DNA from: Punica granatum
Lineage: Eukaryota; Streptophyta; Magnoliopsida; Myrtales; Lythraceae
Direction of reading: 5' to 3'
Assembly (NCBI RefSeq): GCF_007655135.1
Contig: NC_045134.1
Span: forward strand, 14,404,982-14,468,981
Length of the DNA stretch: 64,000 nt
A program made the position numbers and the translations under genes. The notes under the pieces are model-generated. The model worked only from the letters and a program-made list of their open reading frames with translations, did no database searches and had not been told where the DNA came from. Each line of letters opens with the position of its first letter. Within the stretch, counting starts at the first letter, position 1. Of the stretch, positions 59,753 through 64,000 are shown one piece after another.

Positions 59753-60179
59753 ATTTTTTTGTTTTTTTTTTCAACCAAGTGGGTGCTCGACATGTTGGGG
59801 CCTACCTCGACTATCTCCTGTCAAGATGAGTCAAAGGCAGCAGGCTATGCACGTATGGCCTAAGAATATGGCCCACTTGAACACTTAGCCAAGACCATTG
59901 AGATTATATATATATATATATATTAATAAGATCTAGCGAAAGTGTTTCTTTATTCTTTTACATTCTTCATGCTTTCCTTCTTTTTTATTTTTTAAGTACA
60001 AACTTACTAAACCTACAATTTGAAGACCATTTACGGGAATCCATATGCTAAGGAAAGGAGATAATAAGGGACCTAAGGCCAAGTGTAATAGTAAGAAACG
60101 GAATAGAAAGGAATGAAATAAGTAATAATATCTTTAAATTTGGTTGAGTTAAAAATAAATAAATAGGGGAATGAATAAA

Positions 60180-60336
60180 CGTTAGTTGATTCAAGTGGTT
60201 TGACATTTATTTTCCTTAACAAGGTCTCGAGTTCAAGTCTCATGAATGAATAAATTTACGCTAAGAAAATTTTATCCCTTAATAAGCTGAGTCGACTCAA
60301 ACTAGATTAGTCGGGGCCAACTGAGCTTTTTAAATA
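60180..60336 (+). mobile_element. tRNA-derived SINE (family S1), diverged
   Basis: Follows the layout of the copy at 59055 (GTTGATTCAAGTGGTTTGAC, B box GAGTTCAAGTC, TTTTATCCCTTAATAAGCTG, AGATTAGTCGGGGCCAACTG) but is older and lacks a clear tail or target duplication. Confidence 0.7.
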
Positions 60337-60339
60337 GCT

Positions 60340-61180
60340 TGCCTAGAGCAGTGCCGACCAGTATTTCGCCCCAAAAGTTCGAGCAAAAAAGTTTTTCCAA
60401 ATTAAATTTTTGGATAAACGATTAAAGCAGAAAAGTAACCAAAGATACATGATAAAATTATACAAAGAAAGAAATGGCTAAAAGCGGGAAGGTACGAGAT
60501 TTAGACCAAAAATAAAAGGATTCGAACAAAAAGTCAAGCAAAAATAAGATGACAAATGAAAGTTCAGGAGCCACACCGCCTAATGCAAAATTGGATGGTA
60601 AATCGATCGATTGCTAAAATATATGACCAAGCAGTCAAATTCTTGAGGTATCCATTACCTTTGTAATGTTTTCAAATTCTTTGACAAACACCGTGCCGAC
60701 TTAAATAACACTAGACGAACAGGCCTGCACCTATGCACCGACTATAATTGTTGCGATAATTAACAAAATTATTGTTATAATTTTTTCATTGTGATATAAA
60801 AATGATCTTGTTTATTTCCTAAATATCTATAGCATTTTATGGATGCAATCTCTCACCTTGATTAGTTGAGTGATTTTAGTGCTTAACTCATTGTAAGAAT
60901 ATATCAATTCTCCCTAATTTTAAAAAATCCTCAAATGGATATATTTTATTTCATAGATCCAAACAAAAGTTAAGAGCAATATGCCATATATTTCACATAT
61001 TATATAATCGTATCTTCTTAGATAATTCATCAGTTGTTTGACTAAATATTTTGGTATTTACATAATCTGAAATCTCCCTCTATTTTAATATATAAAATAT
61101 AATTTACTTACTTTAAGATGATGAGGAGTCTTATAATTCCAATATATTATGGTTTCTACTAGGATAGTTGATAAAGAACT
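60340..61180. other. Intergenic, no gene recognised
   Basis: AT-rich sequence without a convincing frame or repeat ends. Confidence 0.35.
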
Positions 61181-61469
61181 TTTCTATACTAATCTCCGTC
61201 CAGGTCAGAGATCGTAGAGCTAAAAATTGAATTATGAATTTTCATAATTAATCAAATTCAATTTATTATAAATAATCATAAATATATGATTTATGGCTTT
61301 TCATAAATTCAAGTCTTTTCGGCTTCTAGGGTCGAGATGGCCACATGAAATTGTGCCAAATTTCACATCATTGTTGGCTGTGACACGAAAAGTTTCGCAA
61401 TTTCAAACATGTTTCGTCCCACGTGGCATGTTCTGGCACATCACTCTGACTCTTACTATTTATATAGAT

Positions 61470-61506
61470 ATAGACTAGGTTGTTCAGTCCATGCATTGCA
61501 TGGATT
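61470..61506 (-). mobile_element. Possible Helitron 3' terminus (minus strand)
   Basis: On the minus strand the hairpin TCCATGCAATGCATGGA is followed by CTGAACAAC and CTAG with T next, the expected Helitron 3' layout. The adjoining 61180-61450 resembles 3850-4210. The 5' end was not located. Confidence 0.4.
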
Positions 61507-63197
61507 TGGTTTAGAAAATTTCACAGTTGGAAATTAAGTATGAAAATAATAATTGATATGGATTGTGGGGTTTGTATTACATTACAATCCGTTTTTTAAC
61601 CTATCAATTTGGGTATGGTAATATTTATATTTTATGATAAATATTTAATTCGAAAATTATGAGAGAAAATTCGTGCATATTCATCATTTCACTTATCAAG
61701 GAAATTTCTATTATAATAAATTTAAAATACTGTTAAGTCAAAATCCTTAATTTTATTTGGTAAAAGAATAATAATGACGAAGCCTTTAACTTTTAAACTT
61801 ATATATTCCTTGATGAATTTTTCTTACTTACACATTATATTATATATTTATTGTCGTGAATAATAAATTAAAATAATTTTTAAAAATTTATTTAATGAAG
61901 CTTTAATTTCCATTTTCTCTTGAAATTAAGGTACAAAAATTAGTAATACAAAATAAATTTATTTTTATGGATTAATTTTGTAAATAACAAAGTATGATGT
62001 TAAAAGATAACATAAGAGATATAGCAATTAAATTTATCAACACATTTGATTGCTATTGAGATTTCAAAATGGTGAGAATACATTTCTAATTTTATAATTT
62101 TAATCAATATAGATATTATAAAGTCGTAAGCTAATAATGTTTTATAAATAAAACAACAAAACGAGATCATCTTATAATTAGTCAAAATAAGAAAAAGATT
62201 AATAACCACAGAATTGGTTTTTCGGTAAATCTATATTTTTTGGTAAAGTAACCAAGAGTTTTTATAATAGGTGAAGTATGTAAGAAACGGAAATGAAAGT
62301 TAAAACAAATTGAGGAACTTGTAAATTTATTGAGACGTTTGAATGATCTAATTCAAATATTAAGATGATGAGAATAAATCCTCTTATTATTGTAATTTCA
62401 TTTCTGACTTATAATTATAAAAAAAAATTATAATTTCAAATATATATATAATTTTTTTTGTTTCATCTAAAATAATGCAAAAAAACAAAACTAAAAAAAT
62501 GAGTCTCTAATACTAAAAAAAAAAATCCTTTTAAAGAAAGGAACTGATAAAAGCATACTTTTTAAAGTTCTTTTCTTAACATAATTCTTTGGAGGGACAA
62601 AATATTACCTAACATAGTAAAAAAAAACAAAAAACAAATTCAATGTTATGTCAAAAAATCAAATTTATTCTGGTGTTCCATATTTGACTATTTAAATCCC
62701 AAAAAATTCAAAATTAATTTTAATTATAAAATACTAAGTATATTGTGTAACACACGAAAAGAAGTCCATGCAAAACACGGGTATTAAGCTAGCTAATATT
62801 CATTCCCCAATATCACCAAAGAATTTGGTCGCACCAATTACGGAGGGAGAATCCGTCCCTAGTAAATAGAGGGGTGAAATTATGCATGGGAAGTTCTCCA
62901 TTCCTAACTTTCGTCCATAATGTTGAAATTTTTATGTGAATTTTCGGCAATTAAATTACTAGTAATGCACCTTCCCATTAAGGTGGGAATCCACTTTCCG
63001 GCCCCTCATGGTAATCTACATTACTATTCGAGTGAGAATGTGATAGTGAAAATGTAGATTGCCATGGTTCAACTAATTATGAGAATCTTGTGAGCCCGGG
63101 AAATATAAATAAATTTTCCTGGAAATGTACATAGATTTCCATGTAACAAACACCACTGTAGTGTCATTCAATTTCGTAACTTTGGTTCTTTTTCTAT
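61507..63197. other. Very AT-rich intergenic
   Basis: No gene recognised. A hairpin-plus-CTAG arrangement (CCATGCAAAACACGGG, then AAGCTAGCTAA) near 62769-62800 resembles another Helitron end. A-rich and T-rich runs dominate. Confidence 0.35.
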
Positions 63198-63300
63198 TTG
63201 TGAATTCTGGTATTAGAAAGTCTAATGAGATCTGACTAATTTAATTAAGGTGGATCGCTCACTAATGGGTAAACTCTCACGGCGTGAATTTTCTTCTTGA
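63198..63300 (-). mobile_element. SINE fragment (family S1)
   Basis: Matches the 3' part of the S1 SINE on the minus strand (TGAATTCTGGTATTAGAAAG, GGTGGATCGCTCACTAATGG, GTAAACTCTCACGGCGTG). The tRNA-like head is missing. Confidence 0.6.
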
Positions 63301-63950
63301 ATGGTTAATATTATATATATGTGAGGAGGGGATGGATACTGCCTCCTGGAAGGGAACGCAGGAGAGCTGCAGGAGAGTGCATTCTGAAGATGAATTTTTC
63401 AGACTGTGTAACTGATGCGATGGCGCTAGCAATCACAAACTCTCGGCGAGCCAAATCCAGAAACAATTCAATCGAAGTCGAACGAAAAACTAACAAAATA
63501 GTACACAACAATGCAGCGAAAACCGACTTGTATTCATAGATTAATTAATTACAATGTACACTTGGGAAACCCATGCGCCACTGGTTATACACACACACAC
63601 ACTTTGTCGTGTATATTGTTTACAAGCTGGCCGATGCTTGCATTCCCCTCTCAACTCACTCTCATGTTTTCAAAACATTGAATTAGACTCCTCGATCCGC
63701 ACCACCGGGCAGGAGTGCTACCCGCACTCAATCGGGTCATGTACCAAGATATGTTCAGGTCAGTTTCACACCAAAGGTACATCGCATCGGGAACACTAGG
63801 AGCTTGGATCCAGCCAGCACACACAGGGTCTAAGCATGCCATGCCCATCACGTTTGTGAATAGTCCCAAAACTTGAATGAGGCATTAGCTAGCTAGTGAG
63901 TGAATGAGATATACTCTTTACTTTGTGAGCCAAACCACTGGCTGAAGCTT
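63301..63950 (-). other. Possible transcribed region on the minus strand, unidentified
   Basis: Base composition is more balanced than its surroundings. On the minus strand a TATATAAG motif lies near 63962-63969. About 120 bp downstream open frames appear, for example from ATG at 63848 (MGMACLDPVCAGWIQAPSVP) to a stop at 63651 and another at 63511-63311. I recognise no domain and see no clear splice model. It may be the 5' part of a gene, a decayed gene, or chance. Confidence 0.2.
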
Positions 63951-63961
63951 TGACGAGTGCT

Positions 63962-63988
63962 TATATATGTATGTATGTATGTATGTTT
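63962..63988. repeat. GTAT tetranucleotide microsatellite
   Basis: About five ATGT/GTAT units preceded by TATATA at the right edge of the window. Confidence 0.8.
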
Positions 63989-64000
63989 AAGCAACAATAA

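Overview
This is a gene-sparse, transposon-rich stretch of a flowering-plant nuclear genome, most likely a eudicot. The evidence is introns with GT/AG borders, homologs of Arabidopsis genes, AT-rich intergenic DNA, plant retrotransposons primed by initiator tRNA-Met, and tRNA-derived SINEs. I cannot name the species from sequence alone.

Genes. Three conserved multi-exon genes lie in the first 26 kb. An ER-type Ca2+-ATPase closest to Arabidopsis ECA2 (+, CDS 8890-12753) has a probable leader exon near 4540-4800 and a 4-kb leader intron. A plastid-targeted homolog of At4g37920 (-, 14156-17232) is convergent with it. A glutaredoxin-DEP-DUF547 protein (+, 21752-25940) follows. Three copies of a single-exon 79-residue gene of unknown function (30465, 33883, 38330) form a tandem cluster. 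The first two encode identical proteins and sit on a recent duplication of about 3.4 kb; the third is an older paralog. No shared pathway is evident, and the genes appear to be independent transcription units.

Mobile DNA. From about 26 kb onward most of the window is repeats. There is a complete-ended but internally deleted Ty3/gypsy element (42174-47739, minus) with 809-bp LTRs, a 5-bp target duplication, PBS and PPT. There is also a decayed 3'-truncated Ty3/gypsy element (52497-56209, plus), a LINE ORF1 relic inside the ECA2 leader intron, and a gag relic at 1.65-2.13 kb. At least six Mutator-like terminal-inverted-repeat or foldback elements are present, two with perfect 9-bp target duplications. 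Six copies of one tRNA-derived SINE family, hAT and Tourist-like MITEs, and possible Helitron ends complete the list. A 36/39-bp tandem repeat family occurs at both 46-280 and 48.1-48.8 kb, the second time beside a hairpin with arms of about 230 bp.

Nothing here clearly forms a new biological system. The most informative structures are the tandem gene duplication with nested insertions, the 1.1-kb foldback element, the hairpin/tandem-repeat locus, the gypsy element with an RNase H to integrase-tail fusion and an LTR-encoded tail, and the SINE family. All coordinates and difference counts were made by eye.
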